A DNA stretch of 64,000 bases from Jidongwangia harbinensis (GCF_020216025.1 NZ_JAIWNC010000046.1:1-64000); one strand, 5' to 3'. Positions 8,844-17,485 are shown, counted from the first letter of the stretch. The notes: generated by a model from the letters alone, not told the origin. Translations and numbers: made by a program.

Positions 8844-8957
8844 ACAGCCCTTGGTTCTTGATCTTCTTCCCTAGACAAGAGGAATGATCAATCAAGGGCT
8901 GTCCCCATGATCAGCCGGGGTCGATGCCACCCCGCCGCAGGTTAAAGATCAAGCTAG
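8844..8957. repeat. IS right-end fragment, copy 2, with perfect 10-bp hairpin
   Basis: This is homologous, in the same orientation, to 1833-1942. It ends in GATCAAGCTAG, the inverted repeat of that IS family. ACAGCCCTTG (8844-8853) pairs perfectly with CAAGGGCTGT (8893-8902). No transposase of that family adjoins it; the IS1380 element begins right at its edge. Confidence 0.75.
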
Positions 8958-9471
8958 AGGCAGGTCGGCCTCGCATCCCGTCGGTGTCGTCCGCACAAGG
9001 CCGGACATCGCTAACGGAACCTTGTCGGCCGGCGCAGCGCACGGCGCCGGCCCCATCAACTCATCGACGAGGAAGTTATGCCCAACGTCACGACGGGGTG
9101 TGCTGTAGCTCTGCTGGTTCAGTCCCAATCGCGCAACGCCGCGTCGCGGATAAGCCTCCGCTACCACGCCGGTCCAGCACCCGTCCGCCGGCTGACTTTC
9201 GGCGCATGCCGCGCCAGCATCCACGCGCAGCGAAAGGCGGCGTGAGCGATGCGGTCGGCGGAGACGCTGAGCAGAAAAGCCCGGTCTCGGCCCTTGCGAC
9301 CTCGTCGGTCAGCCGGTACGCAACTCACGTCGCCGTGACGAGGTATGAGAGTGCACAGCCGACGGCGACTCGCCGCTCTGCTGAACCCGCGATAATAGAC
9401 GCATGAGAGCCCCGGCCCGGAGTTCCGGTGTCGCATTCGGACGGAGCATCGATTCGGGCGCCATTGTCGGC
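8958..9471. other. Intergenic, no gene recognised
   Basis: This segment lies between the IS end and the marR-like gene. Both strands have open frames, but none gives a family I recognise and their compositions are irregular. It may be decayed insertion-related DNA. Confidence 0.35.
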
Positions 9472-9495
9472 TAACGTGGCGGGCTGTCAACGTTA
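9472..9495. promoter_or_regulatory. Possible operator of the MarR-like gene (TAACGT-N12-ACGTTA)
   Basis: TAACGT at 9472-9477 and ACGTTA at 9490-9495 form an inverted repeat ending 11 nt before the start codon. This is where a MarR dimer would repress its own gene. Only the position and symmetry support this. Confidence 0.35.
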
Positions 9496-9506
9496 CGTGA
9501 CTGTGG

Positions 9507-10124
9507 ATGGCCGCTGTGGACTTCGAAGCTTTGCCTCATCGGTTGGCCGCCGGTTTGGCGAGGGTGGCTGTCGCCACGCACCTCGCCGTCGACGATCCTG
9601 CCGCCGGGCTGGAGCGTACGCTCGCGCAACAGCAGTTGCTGCTGCTGGTCAGCCGGCGCCGGGACGGGTACACGCTCGCCGAGCTGGCGGCGGACGCCGG
9701 CATGACCGCGCCCGCGACGGTGTCCGCGATCAGCACCCTGCTGTGCGAGGGTCTCGTCGTCATGAGGCCGGTGGCGGCGCCGTCGTGGGATGTGGCCGTG
9801 AAGATCACTGAGCGGGGCCGGGCGCAGGCGCCGGAGCTGTTGCACTGGGCCGCGGACCTGCTGGCCGAACTGCGGAACCTGAACGAGACTGGCCAGCGCG
9901 AGCTGCTGCAGGTGGTGACCGGCCATATTCGCCGGCTGCAGCGGCAGGGGCAGATTCCCGTGGTCAAGATGTGTCTCACCTGCCGGTTCTTCGACGGGTA
10001 CGCCCATCCGGGAGCCGCTGATCCGCACCACTGTCGGCTCGTCGACGCGGCGTTCGGGCATCAGCTGCTGCGACTGCGCTGCCCCGAGCAGGAGCCGGCC
10101 GCCGGCCCACCGCAGACGCAATGA
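9507..10124 (+). CDS. MarR-family winged-helix transcriptional regulator
   Basis: 205 aa. A MarR fold spans about 35-140: LAQQQLLLLVSRR, then the recognition region LAELAADAGMTAPATVSAISTLL, then a wing around LVVMRPVAAPSWDVAVKITERG. The last 50 residues hold CLTCRFF and a distal CRL with histidines (DPHHC), which could bind a metal or sense redox state; this tail is longer than in typical MarR proteins. Such proteins dimerise on operators and are released by phenolic or oxidative ligands. No obvious target gene is co-directional and close; the next gene is 150 nt away. Confidence 0.8.
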   Translation: MAAVDFEALPHRLAAGLARVAVATHLAVDDPAAGLERTLAQQQLLLLVSRRRDGYTLAELAADAGMTAPATVSAISTLLCEGLVVMRPVAAPSWDVAVKITERGRAQAPELLHWAADLLAELRNLNETGQRELLQVVTGHIRRLQRQGQIPVVKMCLTCRFFDGYAHPGAADPHHCRLVDAAFGHQLLRLRCPEQEPAAGPPQTQ

Positions 10125-10274
10125 AGGGAGGGCGTCCCGGGCGCCTTTCGGCAGAGCGCGGAAACCGGGGCTCGTACCTCTTGAGGAATCTGTCTGGCGC
10201 CTTTAAGGCTCTCTTATGGCGGCCCGGGCTACCGTCCTGCCGTCAAGTGGTGGGACGAGCCGATCGAGGTAGTC

Positions 10275-10706
10275 ATGTTGCCAGTCATGGTCGCCGGCGT
10301 GGGCGGTGGACGGCCTCCGGGGCGAGCGCGGTCGATCGACGAGTTGGTCGGTCAGAAGCTGGAGTACATCCGCCTCGGGCACGCCATCGTGTTGAGCTTT
10401 TCCGGTGGCCGGCAGGTGCTGATCGAGACCGTCACCCGGCTGAACGGGCCGAGCGGCCCCGTCGACGTGGAACCGGGGGACGACGCCTCGGACGCCCTTG
10501 CCACGTTGCTCGGTGACGTGGTCCGGGTGGCTCGGGTGCGGGACAACGGCGAGCTGCACATCCGGTTCCGCGGCGGGCCGGAGCTGGTGGTCTGTGTCGA
10601 CGACGACGTCGAGTCCTGGGCGGTGACCGGTCCGGGCGGTTTCCTGATCGTCTGCCTGGCACGGGGTGAGGTGGCGGTCTGGGGCGACGGTGAGGGCCGC
10701 GGGTAG
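10275..10706 (+). CDS. DUF6188-like small cytosolic protein
   Basis: 143 aa, all-beta in appearance, without signal peptide or membrane segment. The pattern IDELVGQKLEYIRLGHAIVLSF followed in parts by VLIET and VRVARVRDNGELHIRF matches a small actinobacterial family that I associate with DUF6188. No biochemical role is known. The ATG at 10275 has GAGGT five bases upstream. The gene stands alone between the marR-like gene and an aminotransferase. Confidence 0.55.
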   Translation: MLPVMVAGVGGGRPPGRARSIDELVGQKLEYIRLGHAIVLSFSGGRQVLIETVTRLNGPSGPVDVEPGDDASDALATLLGDVVRVARVRDNGELHIRFRGGPELVVCVDDDVESWAVTGPGGFLIVCLARGEVAVWGDGEGRG

Positions 10707-10750
10707 CCACCGCCGGGTGATTGGCTCCTTCGGCTCGGATGCGGCGGTGA

Positions 10751-10756
10751 CACACT
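10751..10756 (+). promoter_or_regulatory. Possible -10 box for a leaderless aminotransferase mRNA
   Basis: CACACT lies 7 nt before the GTG at 10764. There is no Shine-Dalgarno sequence. The first base departs from TANNNT, so support is modest. Confidence 0.3.
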
Positions 10757-10763
10757 CGGCCGG

Positions 10764-11798
10764 GTGGGGATCACCGAGGCGCAACCGCTCTGGACGGCAC
10801 TTCCGGGCTGGTTGAACACCGCAAGCTACGGCCTTCCGCCGGAACCGTCCTGGAACGCCGTGCAGGACGCGCTCGCCGACTGGCGGGTCGGCGCGACCAG
10901 TTCGGCGGCGTGGGAGGAGGCGACCGGCGCGGCCCGCGTGACGTTCGCCCGTTTGATCGGGGCGCCGAGCCGGGACGTCGCGGTCGGTGCGCAGGTGTCG
11001 CAGCTGCTCGCGCCGGTCGCCACCGCGGTACGGGACGGGGCCCGGGTGGTGGTGCCGGAGGTCGAGTTCGCGTCGAACCTCTTCCCGTGGCTGGTGCACG
11101 GCGACCGGCTGGACGTCGTCACGGTGCCGACCGGTCGGCTGGTGGAGACGGTTGCGGCCGGCTGCGACGTGGTGGCGTTCTCGCTGGTCCAGTCCGCGAC
11201 CGGTGAGGTCGCCGAGTACCGGAGTATCGTCGCGGCCGCCCGGGACGTGGAGGCGATGGTGGTCGTCGACGCCAGCCAGGGGTGCGGGTGGCTTCCGTGC
11301 GATCCGACGCTCGCGGATGTGGTCGTCGTGGCGGCGTACAAATGGTTGATGTGTCCGCGGGGTGCGGCCTTCGCCTATCTGAGCCCGCGCATCCGGGACT
11401 CCGTCCGGGCGATCGCCGCGGGCTGGTTCGCGGGTGCCGACGTGCGCGAGTCGTTCTACGGTCCGGCGATGCGGCTGGCCGGGGACGCGCGGCGGTTCGA
11501 CGTGTCGCCGGCGTGGTTCAGCTGGGTGGGTGCCGCGTCCGCGCTCGAGGTGGTGGAGCGGATCGGCGTGGCGGCCATCCACGACCACGACGTGGGCCTG
11601 GCCAACCGGTTCCGGGCCGGGCTGGGCCGGCCGCCCGGTGACAGCGCGATCGTCACGGTGGACGCCGGCGCCGCCGAGCCGGCGCTCGCCGCGGCCGGGG
11701 TACGGATGGCCGTGCGGGCCGGGCGGCTACGCGCGTCGTTCCACGTCTACAACACCGAGGCCGACGTCGACCGGGCGCTGGACGCACTGGCCGGCTGA
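10764..11798 (+). CDS. Class V aminotransferase-like PLP enzyme
   Basis: 344 aa. It has the fold-type I layout of the cysteine desulfurase/isopenicillin epimerase group. VVVDASQGCGW (about 169-179) carries the Asp that contacts the PLP pyridine nitrogen. AYKWLMCPRG (about 191-200) carries the Schiff-base lysine. A substrate-binding C-terminal domain follows. At 344 residues it is shorter than IscS/SufS and lacks the usual active-site cysteine loop, so it is not an obvious desulfurase; the amino substrate is unknown. The start is a GTG without ribosome-binding site. The 3' end overlaps the convergent GNAT gene by 72 nt. Confidence 0.8.
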   Translation: MGITEAQPLWTALPGWLNTASYGLPPEPSWNAVQDALADWRVGATSSAAWEEATGAARVTFARLIGAPSRDVAVGAQVSQLLAPVATAVRDGARVVVPEVEFASNLFPWLVHGDRLDVVTVPTGRLVETVAAGCDVVAFSLVQSATGEVAEYRSIVAAARDVEAMVVVDASQGCGWLPCDPTLADVVVVAAYKWLMCPRGAAFAYLSPRIRDSVRAIAAGWFAGADVRESFYGPAMRLAGDARRFDVSPAWFSWVGAASALEVVERIGVAAIHDHDVGLANRFRAGLGRPPGDSAIVTVDAGAAEPALAAAGVRMAVRAGRLRASFHVYNTEADVDRALDALAG

Positions 11799-12332
11799 TC
11801 CGGCCGGCTGATCCGCGGGGTGCCATTCGTGCCGCAGGATCGCGTACAGGTCGGAGTCGCGCCATCCGTCGCGGATCAGCACCGCCTCGCGCATCCGGCC
11901 CTCGTACGTCATCCCGATCTTCCGCAGCACCCGGCCGGAGGCGGCGTTGCGCGGATCGCAGGTGGCGAAGATCCGGTGCAGGTGGTGCTGCCGGAAGCCG
12001 TACCCGAGCAGGTGTCGCGCGGTCTCCGTGGCGATGCCCCGGCCCCAGACGCGGGGATGGACGCCGTAGCCGATCTCGCCGATGTGTGCGCCGCGCAGCT
12101 TGAGTTCGGCGTTGCCGACGACCTGTTCGCCGGACACGACGGCGAACACGAATCGGACCGGGGGATGCTGCGCCCAGGCGTCGACCGCCGCCTGCACGAA
12201 GGCCCGGGTCTGCTCCGGCGTGTTCGGGCCCCAGGTCTGGTACCGGCAGACCTCGGGCCGCCGGGCCCAGTCGTGCACGGCCGCCCAGTCGGCGACGGTC
12301 AACGGCCGGAGCTGCACCGCGTTCGACAGCAT
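11727..12332 (-). CDS. GNAT-family N-acetyltransferase (RimJ/RimL type)
   Basis: 201 aa. It contains LRPLTVADWAAVHDWA at the N-terminus, then IGEIGYGVHPRVWGRGIATE (the beta4 strand and the acetyl-CoA pyrophosphate loop, Q/RxxGxG/A as RVWGRGIA), and later NAASGRVLRKIGMTYEGRMRE (motif B). This is the Acetyltransf_3 layout used to acetylate ribosomal-protein N-termini or small amines. The acceptor cannot be told from sequence. The last 30 residues are an extension that overlaps the convergent aminotransferase gene; the functional domain probably ends near residue 170. Confidence 0.85.
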   Translation of the reverse strand: MLSNAVQLRPLTVADWAAVHDWARRPEVCRYQTWGPNTPEQTRAFVQAAVDAWAQHPPVRFVFAVVSGEQVVGNAELKLRGAHIGEIGYGVHPRVWGRGIATETARHLLGYGFRQHHLHRIFATCDPRNAASGRVLRKIGMTYEGRMREAVLIRDGWRDSDLYAILRHEWHPADQPAGSAGQCVQRPVDVGLGVVDVERRA

Positions 12333-12364
12333 GCCCCGATCATCTCACCGCTGTCGGTGGCCGT

Positions 12365-13348
12365 TCAGGAACCGGTGAAGGTCCACGCGCCGTCCGCGGT
12401 GACCTCGAGGAAGCGGGTTCCGCTCGGCATCGTGGTCTCCCCGGAGACCCGGCCGATCTCGTTGACCAGCAGATCCCAGGACTCGCCACCGTACGAACGG
12501 ACGACGAAGTTGCTCTTCCCCTTGTGGCTGTAGCGCACCACCGGCAGCGACTCGGTCGAGTCCGCGCGGACCTGGAGCACGGTGGACCGGGAACCCGAGC
12601 CCTTGCCGGTCCAGAACGGGGCCTTACGGGCGTCCTGGACCACCAGCTTCCAGCTGCCGCTGGCCCGGATCTTCACCGCCGCCGGGGCCGCACGCTCGCC
12701 GTCGAGCATCATGGTGCCGCGGTACTTGCCGTAGCTGTTGCCGAGCAGGCCGACGGTCTGGCCCTCGTCGTTGAGCGTGGTGACGCCGAAGCCGCCGCTG
12801 CCGGAGTGCGTCATGGTCACGGTGTGGATCACCCCGGTCGGTGCCGGGAGCCGGACGACCTTCGAACCTCTGCCCTGGTACGTGCGGTCCGCCTCGATCG
12901 GCCTCGGCGGCGCCGTGGTCGGCGACGCGGACCTCGTCGCCGGTGCGGTGGGCGGCGGGGTGGGGTCCGCGGTCGTCCCGGTGACCGGATCGTTGCCGGA
13001 CCGGTTGAGATAGAACACCGCCGCTGCGCCGCCGCCGCAGCAGAGAACGAGCGAGGCCGCGGTCACGACGGCGAGGACGATGAACAGGGTCCGATTCGCG
13101 GGTACGGCCCGCGCGGTCCCACCCTGCGGCGGGTGCGGCGGGTACTGCTGGCCGGGCGGGTACTGCTGGCCGGGCGGGTACTGCCCACCGGGCAGGTACT
13201 GGGGACCGGACGGGTACTGCGGGCCCGGCGGCGGGTACTGCGGGTCGGCCGGTGGTGCGGGCAGATGCCAGCCGGAGTCCGGGACGCTCGGCCCATTCGG
13301 CGGTGCGGGCGAGGTCGGCGGGCCGTCATTCTGGTCTGCGTTCTGCAC
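12365..13348 (-). CDS. Proline-rich single-pass membrane protein with exported C-terminal domain
   Basis: 327 aa. Residues 1-75 are Pro/Gln/Tyr-rich with YPPGQQ-type repeats. One membrane segment lies at about 86-112 (LFIVLAVVTAASLVLCCGG). A Thr/Pro linker follows, then a beta-rich domain of about 170 residues on the outside. The domain reads like a lectin- or C2-like sandwich (GVIHTVTMTHSGSGGFGV, then SGSWKLVVQDARKAP) seen in many actinobacterial membrane proteins with unknown ligands. It starts at a GTG. It is monocistronic on the minus strand, 32 nt before the GNAT start. Confidence 0.65.
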   Translation of the reverse strand: MQNADQNDGPPTSPAPPNGPSVPDSGWHLPAPPADPQYPPPGPQYPSGPQYLPGGQYPPGQQYPPGQQYPPHPPQGGTARAVPANRTLFIVLAVVTAASLVLCCGGGAAAVFYLNRSGNDPVTGTTADPTPPPTAPATRSASPTTAPPRPIEADRTYQGRGSKVVRLPAPTGVIHTVTMTHSGSGGFGVTTLNDEGQTVGLLGNSYGKYRGTMMLDGERAAPAAVKIRASGSWKLVVQDARKAPFWTGKGSGSRSTVLQVRADSTESLPVVRYSHKGKSNFVVRSYGGESWDLLVNEIGRVSGETTMPSGTRFLEVTADGAWTFTGS

Positions 13349-13642
13349 GGGCGGAGAATAGCCGTATCGATCATGCGAGGCTGCCCCGTGTGCCCGGACG
13401 GGGAACCGGGCCGCGGGCGCCGCGGGCGAATCTGGTCATCGAGGGAGGAACCTTCGGTTCACGTGAGCTCTCGATAACTCTCAGTCACCAAAGTCGATCG
13501 TGGCGGAAATTCATGACTCACGATCTCCGCAGCTCACCTTACTGATCATCGATCATGGTGAAAATAGTTGTTCCATCGGGGCTTACCGAACGTCGCGTTC
13601 GCGGAGTTACATGCGAAAGCGAACTGCCCTGAAGGGACAGAG

Positions 13643-13921
13643 ATGATCGACATCAACGCCTGGCTTGCGGCCGGGGCGGGTCTGGTGGGCGCGGCCGTCA
13701 CCGCGGTCAACCTGGGCGGCCTGCTCCGTACGCACCTGCGGCAGCGGGTCCGGGTGCAGCTGGAGCGGGAGCGCTCGGCCCGCTGCATCGCGCGGGCCGC
13801 CGGGATGGCCGAGCTGGTGAACAATCCACGGGCCAGAATCCGGATGGTCGAGCGGGACGACGACGGCGAGCGGCTGATCGAGATCGGCGAGCCGGCCCGG
13901 TCCGGGGAGGCGGCGGCCTGA
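13643..13921 (+). CDS. Small single-pass membrane protein in the ECF sigma operon
   Basis: 92 aa from the ATG at 13643, preceded by GAAGGGA. There is one hydrophobic segment at about 6-30 (WLAAGAGLVGAAVTAVNL) and a basic, then acidic, cytoplasmic tail. Its stop overlaps the sigma-factor ATG by one base, so the two are co-translated. It is too short and too dissimilar to be a classical zinc-finger anti-sigma factor, but position and topology make a membrane partner of the sigma factor plausible. I do not recognise a family. The 294 bp upstream hold the presumed operon promoter, without a motif I can defend. Confidence 0.6.
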   Translation: MIDINAWLAAGAGLVGAAVTAVNLGGLLRTHLRQRVRVQLERERSARCIARAAGMAELVNNPRARIRMVERDDDGERLIEIGEPARSGEAAA

Positions 13922-14466
13922 TGATGCCGGCGCAGGCGTTCCCACCGGACGACGAGAACGAGCGTCGCCGAGCCGAGCTGCAGGACTCGCTGGCCCGGTT
14001 CCTCGAGGAGAACTACTCCAAGATCTTGAGTTTCCTGCTGCGGCAGTGCTTCGACCCGCACCTCGCTCAGGACGCGCTGCACGAGGCCCTCATTGTCACG
14101 ATGGACAAGTGGGAGGCGGTGTCGGCCTGCGACAAGCCGCTGTACTGGGTCCGGCGGACCGCCTGGCACAAGCTGCTCAGCCTGCACGAGCGGCAGAACG
14201 GCAGAAGCCTCGTTCCGCTGGAGCCGGACGAGGTCGCGGAGCCCACCAGCGCGTACGAGGCGGAGATGGTGCTGCGGTACACGCTCAGTCAACTGCCGTT
14301 CCGGCAGCGCGCGGTGCTGGCGCTGATGGTCGAGGGCGACACCGACGAGCAGATCGCGATGCAGCTGGGCCTGGCCGTCACCACGGTGTGCACCTACAAG
14401 AGTGAGGTGCGCAGGAAGTACCGCGAGCTGTTTCGGTCCGGTGCCGACGAGGGGACGCCGGCATGA
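13921..14466 (+). CDS. ECF-type RNA polymerase sigma factor
   Basis: 181 aa. Region 2 spans about 25-95: ILSFLLRQCFDPHLAQDALHE is the core-binding/-10 helix and KPLYWVRRTAWHKLL its end. Region 4 spans about 115-170: LSQLPFRQRAVLALMVEGDT followed by a helix-turn-helix at DEQIAMQLGLAVTTVCTYKS. There is no region 1.1 or 3, as usual for ECF. The ATG at 13921 overlaps the preceding small membrane protein gene and its stop overlaps the PAS/EAL gene, so the three form one operon. It probably directs genes for a membrane or c-di-GMP response. No zinc-finger anti-sigma gene is present. Confidence 0.85.
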   Translation: MMPAQAFPPDDENERRRAELQDSLARFLEENYSKILSFLLRQCFDPHLAQDALHEALIVTMDKWEAVSACDKPLYWVRRTAWHKLLSLHERQNGRSLVPLEPDEVAEPTSAYEAEMVLRYTLSQLPFRQRAVLALMVEGDTDEQIAMQLGLAVTTVCTYKSEVRRKYRELFRSGADEGTPA

Positions 14467-16349
14467 ATCTCGATGAGCTGCTCGCGCTCGCCGCGCAGGA
14501 CGCGCCCACCCCCCTGGAGCACGCCCGGGCCCGCCGTGCGGTACGCCGGGTGGCCGAGGACCACGGCCGCCGGCTGCGCGAGGGACCCGAGATCATCAGC
14601 GACGTGGACCTGCCCGACCCGGTCGGCGGGGACGGCGGCGAAGCCACGCGCATCGGGCGGGCGGCACAGCTCCGGAAGCGCGGCTCGATCATCTGGGACG
14701 CGGGCACCGGGCGGCTGGACTGGTCGGACGAGACGTCGCGGATCTTCGGCCTGGCCCCGGTCGAGGCGCAGAAGTCGATGATCCGGCTGGTGTCGCTCAT
14801 CCATGCCGCGGACCGGACCGCGGTGTGCCGGCGGCTCCGGAGCGCCTGGCGCCACCGGTCGGCGGTGGAGTTCACCTGCCGGATCACCATGCGGGACGGG
14901 TCTGCCGCCTACGTCGAGGTACTGGTGGAGATCCTCACCGACCGGCACCGCCGGCCGACCGGCATCATCGCCACCGGACACGACGTCACCACGGCCTGCA
15001 AGCGTCGCCAGGACGACGAGCGCCGGGCGCTGCGTGACGGCAGCGTGCAGAAGGACCTGGCCGAGGTGGACGCGGAGACCGGTCTGCTCAGCCGGCGGGC
15101 GTTCGCGGACGAGGTGGGCCGGGCCCTCCGTACCGGGACCGGCACCCTGCTGGTGGTCTCCGCGCCGCCGTACATCCGGCGCAGCTCCGACGTGGACTCC
15201 GGGCACGACGACCGGCTCGGCGCGGCCGCCGCGAAGGTGCTGCGTGACGTCGTGGACTCGGACCCGTGCGGACTGCTCGGCCGCTACGAGTTCGGGGTGC
15301 TGATGCCGTACACGACCCTGGAGTCGGCGACCGCGAAGGCGGAAATGGTGGTCGGTCAGCTCCGCAGCACCCGGTTCCTGGCCGGGTGCCCTCGCCTGGA
15401 CGCGTTCGGCGGGCTGGTGCACTACGACTACCGGCTGCCGAGCGAGAGCATCGAACTGCTGCTCGACGCCGAGACGGCGTGGCGCCGGGCCAAGCACGAG
15501 GACCGGCCGCTGCACGTGCTGCGGCAGCCGCCGTCGGCCGAGGACCGGCGGGAGATCTGCCGGGCCGGCATCCGCAGCGCGGTCGAGCAGAACCGGTTCG
15601 CGCTCTACGCGCAGCCGCTCCGGGACCTGGAACTTAACCGGACCACCCGGCACGAGATCCTGTTGCGCGTCCTGGACGACGTGGGCCGGCCCATCCCGCC
15701 GACCACCTTCCTGCACCTCGCGGAGCACGTGGACGAGATCCTGGCGGTCGACAAGTGGGTGATCAACCACGCGCTGCGCCTGATCGGCGAGGGCGCGCAG
15801 ACGTCGCATTACCAGATCAACGTGTCCGGCCGCTCGCTCGCGGACCCGCTCCTGCTGGAACACCTGCGGGCGGCCGTCGAACGGTTCCGCGTCAACCCGG
15901 AGCACCTCACCGTCGAGATCACCGAGACCGCGGCCATCGGCAATCTCACCGTCGCCCGCAGGTTCGCCGACGGCGTACGCGAGCTGGGCTGCCAGCTGGC
16001 GCTGGACGATTTCGGCACCGGCAACACCCCGCTCGGCTTCCTGACGAAGCTGCCGGTCGACCTGGTCAAGATCGACGGCAGCTTCATCCAAGGGCTGCCC
16101 GACTCCGAGCCGTTGCAGGCGGTCGTCCAGGGCCTGGTGCAGATCTGCCGCAAGCTCGGCATTCTGACCGCTGCCGAGTACGTCCAGGACGACGCCACGC
16201 TGGATCTGTTGCGCGCCTACGGAGTCGACTTCGCGCAGGGCTTCCACGTCGGCGAGCCGGAACAACTCGTCGCCGACCGGCCGCGTACCCGGTCGATCGA
16301 ACTCGAGTTGTATCCGGCTGCCAGGTACCGGGAGCGACGGGCGATCTAG
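14463..16349 (+). CDS. PAS - degenerate GGDEF - EAL protein, probable c-di-GMP phosphodiesterase
   Basis: 628 aa, soluble, overlapping the sigma gene by 4 nt (ATGA). A PAS domain spans about 75-175. A GGDEF-like domain (about 200-355) has GRYEF at 273-277 in place of GGDEF, so cyclase activity is doubtful. An EAL domain spans about 365-600. EAL catalytic positions are kept: EILLR (398-402), N453, E485, DDFGTG (515-520), K536, E572 and Q592. It should therefore hydrolyse c-di-GMP to pGpG, with the GGDEF-like part possibly as a GTP sensor. The N-terminal 70 residues are charged and unassigned. A PilZ chemoreceptor encoded at 32503 may be a downstream reader. Confidence 0.85.
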   Translation: MNLDELLALAAQDAPTPLEHARARRAVRRVAEDHGRRLREGPEIISDVDLPDPVGGDGGEATRIGRAAQLRKRGSIIWDAGTGRLDWSDETSRIFGLAPVEAQKSMIRLVSLIHAADRTAVCRRLRSAWRHRSAVEFTCRITMRDGSAAYVEVLVEILTDRHRRPTGIIATGHDVTTACKRRQDDERRALRDGSVQKDLAEVDAETGLLSRRAFADEVGRALRTGTGTLLVVSAPPYIRRSSDVDSGHDDRLGAAAAKVLRDVVDSDPCGLLGRYEFGVLMPYTTLESATAKAEMVVGQLRSTRFLAGCPRLDAFGGLVHYDYRLPSESIELLLDAETAWRRAKHEDRPLHVLRQPPSAEDRREICRAGIRSAVEQNRFALYAQPLRDLELNRTTRHEILLRVLDDVGRPIPPTTFLHLAEHVDEILAVDKWVINHALRLIGEGAQTSHYQINVSGRSLADPLLLEHLRAAVERFRVNPEHLTVEITETAAIGNLTVARRFADGVRELGCQLALDDFGTGNTPLGFLTKLPVDLVKIDGSFIQGLPDSEPLQAVVQGLVQICRKLGILTAAEYVQDDATLDLLRAYGVDFAQGFHVGEPEQLVADRPRTRSIELELYPAARYRERRAI

Positions 16350-16360
16350 CCCGGCGGGCC

Positions 16361-17485
16361 TCAGCTGTTGTTGACGCGGTTGATCAGTTCGACGGCGTTG
16401 GCACCGTGATTCGACGAGTACAGCCAGTTGTTGATGTACTTCCCGTTCTGGATGTCGCGGCTGCTGTTGGTGCCGACGATCCGGATGTTGTTCGTCCCGA
16501 CGCCCGTGGCGAGCGGGCCGCCGCTCGAGCCGGCGCCCATGTCGCAGGACATCCGGAGGCGATCGTCGGTGGCGCTGGACGTGGCCGCGTCCACCGTGTT
16601 GCCCTCGCAGAACATCATGTACTCGCCCTCGGCGAAGTCGCTGTCCGGCCGGTTGTAACCCTTTTCGGGATATCCGTACGTGCGGACGCTCGCATAGGCG
16701 GTGGACCCGCCGAACGTGTAACCGTAGGCGCCCACGGCGTCCTCGAGGGTGGTCGACCCGGGCGGGGTCAGCACGATGGCGCCCATGTCCGAGTCCTTGG
16801 TGTCGCCCCGGGTCGGCCAGGCGGTGGGCACCAACGTCCGGGAGCCGTACCAGTATCCGTAGGGTCCGGTGTCGTAACCGTCGCGTGCCGGGATGAAGAT
16901 GTGGTTCCGGTACCAGCCCGACTCACCGCCGGAACCGCGGTGCACGCAGTGGCCGGCCGTCCACGCGGTGTTCTTGTTGCGGCTGGTGATGGCGGTGGCG
17001 GTACAGGTGTAGTACCCCTCCTCCTTGGCGTCCTGGAAGTACAGCCGGCCCACCGCCGAGGTGGGCCTCGCCCGGGGGTTGGGCACCCGTTGCGAGACGC
17101 TGACGGTCGCCTGGGCCGACACCGACGCGGTCGAGCGGGCGGCCTTGGGTGCCACCGCGGGGGCCGAGGCGCTCAGGGTCGGTGCGGTCTCATCCGCGTC
17201 GTCCGCGGCCTTCGGTGCGCCGGCCGGCGGAGCGGCCGGGACGTCGACGGGGTTGGCCTCGGCCTGCCGGAGGCGTTCCGGCGTCCAGATCGCGCGCAGC
17301 TGTGCGGGCGTCTTCTGCTCGACCCGGACGGTGACCGGTGGGTCGGCGGGCGTGGCGCTGGGCTCGACGGCGTCGGACGACGGACCCGGTGCGGCGAACG
17401 CGGAGGGGATGAAGACTGCGCCGGCGCCGACGACGAGTGTCGTCAGGGCAGGAAGAATCAAGCGCCGTACGCGCGGCTGTGACAT
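16361..17485 (-). CDS. Secreted trypsin-like (glutamyl-endopeptidase-type) serine protease
   Basis: 374 aa from the ATG at 17485 (GGAGC five bases upstream). A Sec signal peptide covers about 1-32, ending in an Ala-rich PSAFA site. A Pro/Ala-rich propeptide of about 120 residues contains TPAQLRAIWTPERLRQAE. The catalytic domain has TAGHCVH (His), SDMGAIVL (Asp) and GAGSSGGPL (Ser), so the triad is complete. Two cysteine pairs are visible. The family cleaves after Glu/Asp or shows broad secreted proteolysis. It is monocistronic, with stop codons of this gene and the EAL gene 11 nt apart on converging strands. Confidence 0.88.
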   Translation of the reverse strand: MSQPRVRRLILPALTTLVVGAGAVFIPSAFAAPGPSSDAVEPSATPADPPVTVRVEQKTPAQLRAIWTPERLRQAEANPVDVPAAPPAGAPKAADDADETAPTLSASAPAVAPKAARSTASVSAQATVSVSQRVPNPRARPTSAVGRLYFQDAKEEGYYTCTATAITSRNKNTAWTAGHCVHRGSGGESGWYRNHIFIPARDGYDTGPYGYWYGSRTLVPTAWPTRGDTKDSDMGAIVLTPPGSTTLEDAVGAYGYTFGGSTAYASVRTYGYPEKGYNRPDSDFAEGEYMMFCEGNTVDAATSSATDDRLRMSCDMGAGSSGGPLATGVGTNNIRIVGTNSSRDIQNGKYINNWLYSSNHGANAVELINRVNNS

